Assembly (NCBI RefSeq): GCF_026427595.1
Contig: NZ_CP101527.1
Span: forward strand, 2,699,501-2,763,500
DNA length: 64,000 nucleotides
Reading direction: 5' to 3'
Source of the DNA: Alkalimarinus sediminis
Lineage (GTDB): Bacteria; Pseudomonadota; Gammaproteobacteria; Pseudomonadales; Oleiphilaceae
Shown here: positions 1 through 8,143 of the stretch, one piece after another
Layout: the number at the start of each line of letters is the position of its first letter
How positions within the stretch are numbered: position 1 is the stretch's first letter
Notes under the pieces: generated by a model
Seen by the model: only the letters and a program-made list of their open reading frames with translations
What the model was told of the DNA's origin: nothing
The model's database searches: none
Position numbers and translations under genes: made by a program

Positions 1-247
1 TTTTTGACGTATTGGCCTCAATGGCACTATACAAAGACTCTAAGTCATTACTCGCAGCAGTAAACTGAATAGGCCAAATCACAATATCTGCTTTAAATTC
101 GCGTTCAGATAGACCTTTGACTGTCACACTTCTATCGTACTGTTTATATTCAATCGCTGCGCCCGCGAGCAAGTACCCTAACGATGCTAACCCGACAAAA
201 ATAAATGCCCCTAATATAAACGCACTCGCCTTACTATATTGTTGCAC
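1..247 (-). CDS. SIMPL-domain (DUF541) protein, partial
   Basis: The gene runs off the left edge of the window, so only about the first 82 residues are visible. It starts at a GTG at 247 preceded by an AGGAGA ribosome-binding site. The N-terminus has one hydrophobic segment (residues about 8-27, signal anchor or signal peptide), followed by the conserved stretch TVKGLSEREF and then DIVIWPIQF, typical of the SIMPL/YggE-like family of periplasmic or membrane-anchored proteins. The family's function is poorly defined, with oxidative-stress links reported for YggE. It is divergent from the carbonic anhydrase gene, with 162 bp between the starts. Confidence 0.75.
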   Translation of the reverse strand, partial: MQQYSKASAFILGAFIFVGLASLGYLLAGAAIEYKQYDRSVTVKGLSEREFKADIVIWPIQFTAASNDLESLYSAIEANTSK

Positions 248-409
248 AGCAGTTCTCCTGATTAGCTGAGACCCTCATGTCTGGCACAAAGCTCTGAATT
301 ACGACCTTTTTTATAGCCAATGTCTCTGTATAATAGTTCGAAAGGTATTGGTTTCACAGAGATTTCAAATCATCTACGTTTAATTCGATCAATATAGGAA
401 CCGTCATCA

Positions 410-1066
410 GTGGAAAAGATAGTCAAAGGCGTGTTGAACTTCCGCCAAAACATTTACCCAAAGCACAAGGATTTATTCGGTACCTTAGCTGATGGACAAA
501 GCCCAGAAGTCCTCTTTGTTACTTGCTCCGACTCTCGCATCGACCCCAACCTACTAACCGGCTCTAACCCTGGCGACCTATTCATCTGCCGTAATGCCGG
601 TAACATCATCCCTCCGCACAGCAATGAAACCGGCGGCATGACGGCATCCATCGAATATGCGGTTGCGGTGCTGGGGGTTCGGCACATCATCATATGCGGT
701 CATACCGACTGCGGTGCCATTAAAGGCGCATTGGACTTAAACGCCTTGGCAGGCCTTCCTCATGTGAAAGAGTGGTTAGGGCACTGCCGTTCAGCAATGG
801 AGATTGTAAGAGAGCGCAATAATGTCCCTCTTGATCAATGTGTCGGTCATGAGCACTTAAATGAAGCCATCGAAGAGAACGTATTACAGCAAGTGCAACA
901 TATACGCACCCACCCAGCAGTTGCCGCTAAATTAGCCACCGGTAAAGTACATATTCACGGTTGGATTTACGACATTAAAAATGGCGGAATTCGTTGCTGT
1001 AACCATAGCGACACAGAGTTCCGCGAGTTTGAAGAACAGTACGCTGATATCATCGATAACCAATAG
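410..1066 (+). CDS. beta-class carbonic anhydrase
   Basis: Zinc enzyme interconverting CO2 and bicarbonate in the cytoplasm. The 218-residue length is usual for the beta class. The zinc ligands are visible as Cys39 (in TCSDSR), His98 and Cys101 (in CGHTDCG), and the Asp41/Arg43 dyad is present, so the active site looks intact. The start is a GTG at 410 with AGGAA nine bases upstream. No transmembrane segment is present, so it is not one of the SulP-fused forms. It converges with the LysR gene downstream. A role in bicarbonate supply for biosynthesis or pH control is likely, but no neighbouring carboxylase shows which. Confidence 0.93.
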   Translation: MEKIVKGVLNFRQNIYPKHKDLFGTLADGQSPEVLFVTCSDSRIDPNLLTGSNPGDLFICRNAGNIIPPHSNETGGMTASIEYAVAVLGVRHIIICGHTDCGAIKGALDLNALAGLPHVKEWLGHCRSAMEIVRERNNVPLDQCVGHEHLNEAIEENVLQQVQHIRTHPAVAAKLATGKVHIHGWIYDIKNGGIRCCNHSDTEFREFEEQYADIIDNQ

Positions 1067-1133
1067 CTACACGCTAAAGCTCAGATACTCTTGATGTCTG
1101 AATCAAGGGTGTCACTATGACACCCGTTGATCA

Positions 1134-2051
1134 CTAATTACCTTTAAGTTCACGCCTCTTTTTATCTTTCACACTAAACGCCAACAGTTTCTGTACAAAC
1201 AGCTCGAGCGGGGTATTTAGTTTGGTCTTCTTTAATTTCAGTAAAGCAAGAGGGCGTATCAGATTTGCATCTCGTATCTTTAGCCTGACAAGCGTACCTT
1301 GATGAACCTCTTCATTAACGGTGTTTGCTGGCACTATAGAGACACCAACATTTGCCTCTACCGCTTTCTTAATAGTGTAAATATTGTCATTCGTCATCCG
1401 TAGATCGACACCAATATTGCGTTCGTTGAACAAGTTATCTATCGCTTCTCTGGTGGGCTGCCCTTCATCGAAAGCTATAAAGGGTGCACCATCAATCTGT
1501 TCTAACAAAACAGTTTTTCTCGCCGCTAGAGGGTGTCCTTTTGCAACAATCAGCACTAACTCATCTTCGCCACAATTAATGGTTTCTATTTTTGTTCTCA
1601 TTTCAGGGAATGCGACAATCCCAAGATCAATTTTTTCTTTTAACAGCAAGTGGTAGATATCATCAAACCTACGATACTCCAGATGGATATGCACTTTGGG
1701 GAACGCCTTCATAAACGACGAGAGGAACTCACCCATCTCATACATACCGATACTATGAATGGTCGCAATTCGAATATTCCCTTCCAATACACCCTGACTA
1801 TAACTTGAGCGTATTTTAAGGCTATCACAGAGCCTGAGTATCTCTTTTACATCCGCTAGTATCAGCTCACCCTCCGGTGTTAACTGAGTATTATGCGGCG
1901 TTCGAACAAAAAGCTTTTTGCCTAATTCGTGCTCGAGTTTCTTGATATGCACACTCACTGCGGGTTGCGTGATATGGTTCTTTTGCGCAACTTTTACAAA
2001 GCTCAAGTCTCGTGCAATGTCTCTAAAGAGACGTAATTGTGTAATATTCAT
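1134..2051 (-). CDS. LysR-family transcriptional regulator
   Basis: About 305 residues. The N-terminal winged HTH (residues 1-60) contains the typical LysR pattern LSFVKVAQKNHITQPAVS, followed by a long linker helix and a periplasmic-binding-protein-like effector domain. An upstream TTG at 2072 is possible, but the ATG at 2051 begins with MNITQLRLF, the usual LysR start. The gene is divergent from ppk2 (about 195 bp apart) and converges with the carbonic anhydrase gene. LysR proteins often control a divergent neighbour, so ppk2 is a candidate target, but no T-N11-A operator was convincingly identified. The effector is unknown. Confidence 0.88.
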   Translation of the reverse strand: MNITQLRLFRDIARDLSFVKVAQKNHITQPAVSVHIKKLEHELGKKLFVRTPHNTQLTPEGELILADVKEILRLCDSLKIRSSYSQGVLEGNIRIATIHSIGMYEMGEFLSSFMKAFPKVHIHLEYRRFDDIYHLLLKEKIDLGIVAFPEMRTKIETINCGEDELVLIVAKGHPLAARKTVLLEQIDGAPFIAFDEGQPTREAIDNLFNERNIGVDLRMTNDNIYTIKKAVEANVGVSIVPANTVNEEVHQGTLVRLKIRDANLIRPLALLKLKKTKLNTPLELFVQKLLAFSVKDKKRRELKGN

Positions 2052-2245
2052 AATATAATTTTTCGTTATCAAAAGTATAATTTAATACAATTTAATTTAT
2101 CTACAAGTAAATGTCATACTCTAAGTCAATTAATGTCAATGTATATCGAATTCTCGCCCCAAAAAGATGGACGCATGGGATGTTGTGGGCTATGCCTAAG
2201 ATATACAGACAACTAACTTTGTAAAAAACTTGTAGGAAAAACGAT

Positions 2246-3127
2246 TTGAAAAAACATAAAAAAGAGAAGCAAAAAAAGAAAAAAGATTACTCTAAAATTG
2301 TGTACGACCTTAATGCAAAAAACGGAAAAATTCCGTGGAATGCTGAAGGGACATATCCCTATAAAAAGAAGATGGGGGTATTGGAGTATGAGCGTGAAAA
2401 ACACGAGCTACAAATCGAACTGTTAAAAATGCAGAGTTGGGTTAAAGATACCAAACAGCGCATAGTCATCATTTTTGAAGGGCGTGATGCAGCGGGTAAA
2501 GGCGGTACGATTAAACGCTTTATGGAGCACCTTAACCCTCGTGGTGCTCATGTTGTGGCACTCGAAAAGCCAAGCGCACATGAACGTAACCAGTGGTATT
2601 TTCAGCGCTATATTAAACACCTCCCCAGTAAAGGCGAGATCATCCTTTTTGACCGTTCATGGTACAACCGGGCCGGTGTTGAGAAAGTGATGGGGTATTG
2701 TACCGACCAAGAATACCTTGAGTTTCTCCGTCAAACCCCTGATTTCGAGCGTATGTTGGTCAATAGCGGCATCAAGGTCTTTAAATACTGGTTTTCCGCT
2801 AGCAGGACTGAACAGTTCAGACGCTTCAAGTCGCGTCAGAAAGATCCTTTAAAACATTGGAAGTTAAGCCCGGTTGACTTAGCCTCACTCGACCGTTGGG
2901 ATGATTACACCACCGCAAAAAATGCGATGATGTTCCACACAGATACTAAAGATGCACCGTGGACCATCATCCGCTCTGATGACAAGAAACGAGGCCGAAT
3001 CAACTGCATGCGGCACTTTTTAAACTCATTAGATTATACCGGCAAAGATAGCGATGTGGTTTACAACCCAGACCCTTTAATTGCTGGCACGTCGAAGCAG
3101 ATTTACGAAAAAGATGAAAACGCTTAA
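2246..3127 (+). CDS. ppk2: polyphosphate kinase 2 (PPK2 family)
   Basis: Transfers phosphate between polyphosphate and nucleotides, which may phosphorylate GDP/ADP (or NMPs) at the expense of polyP. The 293-residue protein has the family's Walker A (GRDAAGKGG, residues 79-87) and the Walker B/lid motif DRSWYNR starting at Asp136. The N-terminal 17 residues are extremely lysine-rich (MKKHKKEKQKKKKDYSK), a basic tail that could bind polyP. The start is a TTG with AGGAAA at a good spacing and no competing ATG. The next gene, a lysine-rich H1-like protein, begins only 46 bases after the stop, which suggests an operon. The PPK2 subclass cannot be assigned by eye. Confidence 0.93.
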   Translation: MKKHKKEKQKKKKDYSKIVYDLNAKNGKIPWNAEGTYPYKKKMGVLEYEREKHELQIELLKMQSWVKDTKQRIVIIFEGRDAAGKGGTIKRFMEHLNPRGAHVVALEKPSAHERNQWYFQRYIKHLPSKGEIILFDRSWYNRAGVEKVMGYCTDQEYLEFLRQTPDFERMLVNSGIKVFKYWFSASRTEQFRRFKSRQKDPLKHWKLSPVDLASLDRWDDYTTAKNAMMFHTDTKDAPWTIIRSDDKKRGRINCMRHFLNSLDYTGKDSDVVYNPDPLIAGTSKQIYEKDENA

Positions 3128-3173
3128 CAGCCTACTCATCAATCAACATTTCATCCATTTAGAGAAAAACAAT

Positions 3174-3542
3174 ATGAGCGATAAAAAGAAGTTAGAAATC
3201 CTTAAAAAAGCATTAAAGAAGAGCAAAAAGGAAGCAAAAAAAGCTGTTGAATCGGCACAAAAAGCAACCGAGAAAGCGAAAAAGGCTTTAGCCAAAGCAG
3301 AAGCAGCAGAAGCATCTGCGCAAACGGCTAAAAAAGACCTAAAGAAAACACTTCGAGCACTTTCAGAAGCCCAGGCAGCACAAGCAGCTAAGAAAAAAGC
3401 AGCTAAGAACTCGACGATCAAAAAAGCTAAAAAAGTTTCAAAAAAGAAAGCCGCTAAGAAAGTAGCTGCTAAAAAGTCGTTAGCAAAGAAGAAAACGACC
3501 ACAAAAAAAGCAGCCAAGAAAACAGCAGCTAAAAAGAAGTAG
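3174..3542 (+). CDS. lysine/alanine-rich histone H1-like protein
   Basis: A 122-residue protein made almost wholly of Lys and Ala. The first half reads as a charged helix or coiled coil with regular KA and EA heptads, and the second half has KKAAKK-type motifs like the C-terminal tails of AlgP/Hc1-type bacterial H1-like proteins. I chose the ATG at 3174 because it follows ppk2; a longer reading frame overlapping ppk2 exists from 3081. Such tails bind polyanions, either DNA or polyphosphate. Placement directly after ppk2 favours a polyP link, which is inference. The low-complexity composition makes homology assignment weak. Confidence 0.75.
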   Translation: MSDKKKLEILKKALKKSKKEAKKAVESAQKATEKAKKALAKAEAAEASAQTAKKDLKKTLRALSEAQAAQAAKKKAAKNSTIKKAKKVSKKKAAKKVAAKKSLAKKKTTTKKAAKKTAAKKK

Positions 3543-3551
3543 CACACCAAC

Positions 3552-3602
3552 AAGCGCCACTAGCATAAGCTGGAGGCGCTTAGGCATTACCTAGGTAATG
3601 CC
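3552..3602. terminator. tandem inverted repeats between convergent genes
   Basis: Two inverted repeats lie between the convergent H1-like and tpm genes. The first has arms AAGCGCC (3552-3558) and GGCGCTT (3575-3581). The second is a perfect 20-bp palindrome, GGCATTACCTAGGTAATGCC (3583-3602). No clear T tract follows on either strand, so this is a probable bidirectional 3' end structure rather than a canonical intrinsic terminator. Confidence 0.5.
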
Positions 3603-3615
3603 ATTCCTCTCCTGG

Positions 3616-4251
3616 TTAGTTGGTCAAAACCCATACCATCTCAGAAGCATCTGCCTTCCCTTTCAATCCGCCTGCAACTTCACGACTCTCAACTAAACTC
3701 CAAGAGTAGGCAGACTCATAATGCCTCATAACCTCTTCAGCATTAACTGAGAATGGAGGCCCTGGCATAACACTCTGATCATATTCAAAGCAGATGATCA
3801 ACTGAGGAGCAGCCATCGTTATGTTGATAAGGTGAGCGGTATACTGATTTCGCATATCCTCAGGCAAAGCCACCAATGCCGCACGATCATAAATCGCATC
3901 AACAGGTTGTATTAACCCTGTGGTGACATCAAAAATATCACCAACAAAAATATCGATATTGCGGCCTTGGTAGTGAATAAGAGAACCTACGTTTGAGATC
4001 GCTGGCACGATGCCCAGGCTTGCAAACAATTCCTTTACAGCAATTTCACTCAACTCTACCCCAACAACCTCATAACCTTGGGTCAATAACCAAGGAATAT
4101 CTTGGGTTTTTCCACACAACGGTACAAACACTCGACTACCTTTGGCAAGGTTCAGCAATCCAAAATGCTTCACCAACAAGCTATTAGCTTCACCTTCATG
4201 AAAGGCAATCTCGCCTAGCTCCCATCTTTGATGCCAAAACGACGCATCCAT
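3616..4251 (-). CDS. tpm: thiopurine S-methyltransferase
   Basis: SAM-dependent methyltransferase of the TPMT family, 211 residues. Bacterial members methylate thiopurines and can methylate or detoxify selenium and tellurium oxyanions. The diagnostic N-terminus (FWHQRWELGEIAFHEG), the SAM-loop region RVFVPLCGKTQD and the acidic VVGVELSE strand are all present. I chose the ATG at 4251 because GAGGAG lies five bases upstream; a GTG at 4257 falls inside that ribosome-binding site. It converges with the ppk2/H1-like operon. A tehB gene for another oxyanion-type methyltransferase lies far away at 58 kb. Confidence 0.93.
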   Translation of the reverse strand: MDASFWHQRWELGEIAFHEGEANSLLVKHFGLLNLAKGSRVFVPLCGKTQDIPWLLTQGYEVVGVELSEIAVKELFASLGIVPAISNVGSLIHYQGRNIDIFVGDIFDVTTGLIQPVDAIYDRAALVALPEDMRNQYTAHLINITMAAPQLIICFEYDQSVMPGPPFSVNAEEVMRHYESAYSWSLVESREVAGGLKGKADASEMVWVLTN

Positions 4252-4292
4252 ATTCACTCCTCAGTGGTAAGACATAGTGCTTACAACGCAGT

Positions 4293-4308
4293 CGTATCAA
4301 ACGATACG
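4293..4308. promoter_or_regulatory. inverted repeat CGTATC-N4-GATACG
   Basis: A perfect 6-bp inverted repeat with a 4-base centre lies in the 250-bp region between the tpm start and the FAD-dehydrogenase operon. It has the size of a small dimeric-regulator operator. No adjacent regulator gene exists, so its meaning is open. Confidence 0.3.
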
Positions 4309-4447
4309 GCAACCGGGCCAACCGATAGCCATAATGAGCCTCAACTGCTAACGTATATTTGTAGTGGTGGTCCTGCAGGGTCAATTTACTCGTCCCGCAA
4401 GGTCAATCTATTTTTCGATAATACCGTTTATTCTACCCTAATGTAGT

Positions 4448-4491
4448 AAGTGATTAGAACGTACAAGCGATTAGAACGCATTAAGCGATTA
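4448..4491 (+). repeat. three direct repeats of AAGYGATTA before the FAD/ThDP operon
   Basis: The sequence AAGTGATTAGAAC (4448), AAGCGATTAGAAC (4465) and AAGCGATTA (4483) repeats at 17-18-bp intervals, just upstream of the ribosome-binding site of the operon starting at 4508. Regular spacing near two helical turns could suit tandem binding of a regulator. It could also be a recent tandem duplication. Confidence 0.45.
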
Positions 4492-4507
4492 AAAAAGGAC
4501 TATCTTA

Positions 4508-6139
4508 ATGGCTAACAAGAATACATCTGACGTATTAGTGGTGGGTGGCGGCATTAGCGGCATCGTAACCGCCTTGGAACTCTTACGTGCTGGTAAAACA
4601 GTTACCCTCGTCGACCGTGACACACCAGAGCGCTTTGGTGGGCTCGCATTGTGGGCATTTGGCGGCATGATGCTCATCGGCACACCGTTGCAAGAATCGA
4701 TGAAAATTCCAGACACCCCTGAGCGAGCGCTGCGTGACTGGATTCGTTTCGGCGAACTTAATACAGAAGATCATCACTCTCTCAACTGGGCAAAGTACTA
4801 TGTTGAGAACTCTCGCACCGAAGTATACGACTGGCTCAAAAATGAGGGTATAAAGTTTATGCCCGCGGTTAACTGGGTTGAGCGTGGTCTATATGGTGAT
4901 GGCAATAGCGTGCCTCGCTATCATGTTGTGTGGGGCACTTCCCGAGAACTTACTCGCACCATGATCGCAGCCCTGCACGCAGCCAACCAAGATAACCGCT
5001 TAACACTGCTACACCGTGTTCGCATTTCTGAGCTCGTTAACCAAGGGGAAAGAGTCGTTGGTGCAATAGGCTTTAACGAAGAAACCCATGAGCCGATTGA
5101 GTTTCATGCCTCTGTGGTCGTTATGGCAAGCGGAGGTATTAATGGCAGCCATCCAGAGTGCCGTGCCAATTGGCCCGAGCATAGAGCGCAGCCCGAAACA
5201 ATGCTCAATGGCGCTCACCCATATTCAGATGGCAAACTACATCACGAAGTTCAAGACAAGCTTGGTGGCCATATTATTAACCCTGGTGAGATGTGGAATT
5301 ACGCAGCAGGTATTCCACACCCCTATCCTCACTTTGAAGGCCATGGGCTGTCGACTATTCCATGTAAATCAGCGTTATGGCTCAACAGCAAAGGCAAGCG
5401 CATAGGCCCTAAACCTCTAGTGACTGGCTTTGATACTCACGACCTATGCCAACGTGTAGCAGAACAAGAAAAGCCTTGGACATGGCATTTACTAAACTGG
5501 CGTATTGCTATCAAAGAGTTTGCCATCTCTGGGGCAGAACATAACCAACGCATCCGCGATAAGCAGTTTCTTCGTTTCGTCAAAGAGTTATTGTTAGGCA
5601 ACCAAAATCTTGTCAAACAGATGGCCAGCGAAAGCAAGGACTTTCTGGTAGATGATACGCTAGAAGGGCTATCGAAAAAGATGAATGCCCTAACCTGCTC
5701 TCATGATATCGAGCCAGGAGTATTACAAGCTACAGCAGACGAGTTTGATGCCAATTTTGACAAGGGTAATCAGTTAGAGAATGACGACCAAATACGGAGC
5801 ATTCTACATGCTCGACAGTGGGGCCCGGATAAACTGCGCACCTGTAAACCTGCGCCCCTACAAAAACCGGGTGCAGGCCCGTTTATCGCCATTCGCATGC
5901 AGTTGGTGACTCGCAAAAGCCTCGGAGGTTTGTGCACCGACCTGGATTGCAAAGTATTAGGTGCTGAAGAGAAACCGATACCGGGGCTATATTGTGTTGG
6001 TGAAGCCGCAGGATTTGGTGGTGGCGGCTCTAATGGCAAACGGTCACTGGAGGGAACCTTTCTACCAGGCTGTATTATGACTGCCCGAAGCGCAGCCCGT
6101 TCAATTATTAGCGACAACGCTGCAGCGAAGAATAATTAG
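4508..6139 (+). CDS. FAD-dependent dehydrogenase (FAD_binding_2, KstD/fumarate-reductase-like)
   Basis: 543-residue flavoprotein. The N-terminus carries the Rossmann dinucleotide motif VVGGGISG (residues about 10-17) and the acidic VDRD strand end. The C-terminus carries the second FAD motif, with GLYCVGEAAGFGGGGSNG followed by LEGTFLPGCI. This arrangement is that of the FAD_binding_2 family, which includes 3-ketosteroid-delta1-dehydrogenases and fumarate reductase flavoproteins. The substrate cannot be read from sequence. No signal peptide is visible, so it should be cytoplasmic. It is followed after 10 bases by a ThDP-enzyme gene with its own AGGAGA site, so the two form an operon and probably act in one catabolic route. 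Confidence 0.85.
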   Translation: MANKNTSDVLVVGGGISGIVTALELLRAGKTVTLVDRDTPERFGGLALWAFGGMMLIGTPLQESMKIPDTPERALRDWIRFGELNTEDHHSLNWAKYYVENSRTEVYDWLKNEGIKFMPAVNWVERGLYGDGNSVPRYHVVWGTSRELTRTMIAALHAANQDNRLTLLHRVRISELVNQGERVVGAIGFNEETHEPIEFHASVVVMASGGINGSHPECRANWPEHRAQPETMLNGAHPYSDGKLHHEVQDKLGGHIINPGEMWNYAAGIPHPYPHFEGHGLSTIPCKSALWLNSKGKRIGPKPLVTGFDTHDLCQRVAEQEKPWTWHLLNWRIAIKEFAISGAEHNQRIRDKQFLRFVKELLLGNQNLVKQMASESKDFLVDDTLEGLSKKMNALTCSHDIEPGVLQATADEFDANFDKGNQLENDDQIRSILHARQWGPDKLRTCKPAPLQKPGAGPFIAIRMQLVTRKSLGGLCTDLDCKVLGAEEKPIPGLYCVGEAAGFGGGGSNGKRSLEGTFLPGCIMTARSAARSIISDNAAAKNN

Positions 6140-6149
6140 GAGAATTACC

Positions 6150-7808
6150 ATGCCAAATGGCGCTCAAGCTCTGATGAAAACCCTGGTTGATGCTGACGTA
6201 GAGGTATGTTTCACAAACCCGGGCACCAGTGAGATGCACTTTGTCGCAGCTCTCGACAGTGAACCAAAAATGAAAGCTGTTTTAACACTCTTTGAAGGGG
6301 TTGCCACAGGTGCAGCTGACGGATACGCCCGCATGGCCGATAAACCCGCCGCGACGTTATTGCACTTGGGGTGTGGTTTAGGCAATGGATTGGCCAACCT
6401 GCACAATGCCCGCAAAGGCAAAGTCCCCATGATTAATATCGTTGGCGATCATGCGACCCACCACGTAAAATACGATGCACAACTACAATCAGATATCGAA
6501 ACCGTAGCGCGTAATGTGTCACCTGGATTTGTAAGGACATCACAAACTACTGAAGCACTCTGCACCGATGCCGCGGACGCAATAACAGCCGCACGCAGCT
6601 TTCCTGGTCAGGTTGCCACATTAATACTGCCAGCAGATGTTTCCTGGGGTGAAGGCGGTGAACCTTGCCCTCCACCTGCGTTACCCGCTGCCCCTGTGGC
6701 CGATGACGCAACTATAGCAAAGATAGCCGAGGTTATTCGTGCCAGCAAGAAGTCAGCCTTTTTACTCGGCGGGCGCGCACTACGAGAGCCAAGTTTACTA
6801 GCCGCAGCCAAGATAGCCGCAAACAACGGCGTGAAAGTGTTTGCTGAAACTTTCCCCGTTCGTATTGAACGTGGAGCGGGCTTACCCCCCGTCGAACGCA
6901 TCGCCTATTTAGCTGAACTGGCTAGCATACAGTTAGCTGATATCGACAACTTGATACTGCTCGACGCTAAAGCCCCGGTCTCATTCTTTGCCTATCCAGG
7001 AAAGAAAAGCTATCTGGTACCTGATAGCTGTACCGTACACACATTAGCCAGTCCCGAGCAAGATACCACCGCTAGCCTTAGCAAGCTTGCCGACCTATTG
7101 GGTGCATCACAGGCAACCCCAATCTTGCAGCAACCAAAGCGCCCTGATCGACCACGCGGCAAACTGACCGCTGAAAAAGTCTGCAAAGCCGTAGGCCACT
7201 TCTTGCCAGAAGATGCCATTATTGTAGATGAAGCCATTACCTCCGGGTTGATGCTTAACGTCATGACAGAAGGTGCCCCCCGCCACGATATGGTTACCTT
7301 AACAGGAGGCGCGATAGGTCAGGGTCTACCCAATGCCGTTGGTGCGGCCATTGCTTGTCCAGAGCGCCCGGTTATGGCGCTGATTGGCGACGGTACCGCG
7401 ATGTATACCAATCAGGCACTTTGGACTATGGCCCGTGAAGCACTCAACGTCACCAGCATCATTTTTAACAACGCTTCATACTCTGTGCTCAATATTGAAC
7501 TAGAGCGAGTGGGGGTTGAATCTGTTGGTGAAAAGGCTAAGTCTCAACTAGACCTTAAAGGCCCTGTACTCAACTTTTCACAACTTGCGCAAGGGATGGG
7601 CGTGCATGGTGTAAGAGTCTCCACCGCAGAAGAGTTAAACAAAGCGTTGGAATATGCCTTGAGCCATTCGGGGCCACACCTTATTGAAGTAATGGTGCCC
7701 GAGTCTTTAAACGGTGTGAAGCGCAAGGTACTGCCTTGGTTATTACGCTCGTTGCCTAAGCTACCTCTGCCGTTGACCCGATCATTAAAAAAGAAAATAG
7801 CGCCTTAG
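6150..7808 (+). CDS. thiamine-diphosphate-dependent enzyme (acetolactate synthase large-subunit/MdlC-like)
   Basis: 552-residue member of the acetolactate synthase/benzoylformate decarboxylase superfamily. The N-terminal PYR domain has CFTNPGTSEMHF and the cofactor-activating glutamate Glu49 (LFEG). The C-terminal PP domain has the GDG (residues 413-415)...NN (440-441) ThDP/Mg motif. The middle domain is the usual FAD/ADP-type fold region. No adjacent ilvH-like small subunit is present, and the pairing is with an FAD dehydrogenase, which argues against branched-chain amino-acid synthesis. A decarboxylase or lyase acting on a 2-oxoacid or 2-hydroxyacyl compound is more likely, but this is inference. 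The C-terminus is basic (LPLTRSLKKK). Confidence 0.85.
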   Translation: MPNGAQALMKTLVDADVEVCFTNPGTSEMHFVAALDSEPKMKAVLTLFEGVATGAADGYARMADKPAATLLHLGCGLGNGLANLHNARKGKVPMINIVGDHATHHVKYDAQLQSDIETVARNVSPGFVRTSQTTEALCTDAADAITAARSFPGQVATLILPADVSWGEGGEPCPPPALPAAPVADDATIAKIAEVIRASKKSAFLLGGRALREPSLLAAAKIAANNGVKVFAETFPVRIERGAGLPPVERIAYLAELASIQLADIDNLILLDAKAPVSFFAYPGKKSYLVPDSCTVHTLASPEQDTTASLSKLADLLGASQATPILQQPKRPDRPRGKLTAEKVCKAVGHFLPEDAIIVDEAITSGLMLNVMTEGAPRHDMVTLTGGAIGQGLPNAVGAAIACPERPVMALIGDGTAMYTNQALWTMAREALNVTSIIFNNASYSVLNIELERVGVESVGEKAKSQLDLKGPVLNFSQLAQGMGVHGVRVSTAEELNKALEYALSHSGPHLIEVMVPESLNGVKRKVLPWLLRSLPKLPLPLTRSLKKKIAP

Positions 7809-7819
7809 TCAGGCGTTCA

Positions 7820-7863
7820 GGCTACTGACAGAACCCTTAGTCTAGCTAGGAATGTCAGTAGCC
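7820..7863 (+). terminator. 11-bp inverted repeat after the FAD/ThDP operon
   Basis: Perfect arms GGCTACTGACA (7820-7830) and TGTCAGTAGCC (7853-7863) flank a 22-base loop, 12 bases after the ThDP-enzyme stop. No strong T tract follows, but position and stability suit a transcript end. Confidence 0.55.
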
Positions 7864-8143
7864 TAAATCCAGGCCATTACCGAGGCTGGATTACATGGAC
7901 ACCACCTTTAATTAAGCCATTAGCTTTTTCCCTCAGTAACCACTCAAAGAAGCCAGCCCTACAAACATTGTTGCTAGTGGGATAACACCCTACTGACCAC
8001 CAATGGTGATATCCCAACACCTCTTTGTGCACCATTGTACTATTATGAGATTTGCATCTCGGAAGTACACGCTTGGGCCAAATACAATATTGCACTATTG
8101 TACATATAAAATAAAAAATGAACCTTGCTCCAGGAATAAAGAC
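7864..8143 (+). other. non-coding stretch upstream of the DUF6160-type gene
   Basis: About 280 bp. An open frame continues upstream from 8144 to 8003, but it lacks a ribosome-binding site and a signal peptide, so I treat the stretch as promoter and leader. It is AT-rich near 8083-8118. I see no defined operator. Confidence 0.4.

Noticed and set aside
3143-3553. 136-residue open frame antisense to the H1-like gene
   Set aside because: It is a Phe/Ala/Leu-rich translation of the reverse of the AAA/GCA-rich coding sequence. This is a composition artefact, not a membrane protein.
8003-8143. N-terminal extension of the DUF6160-type gene
   Set aside because: It lacks a ribosome-binding site and would bury the signal peptide. 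The ATG at 8144 has a good site.
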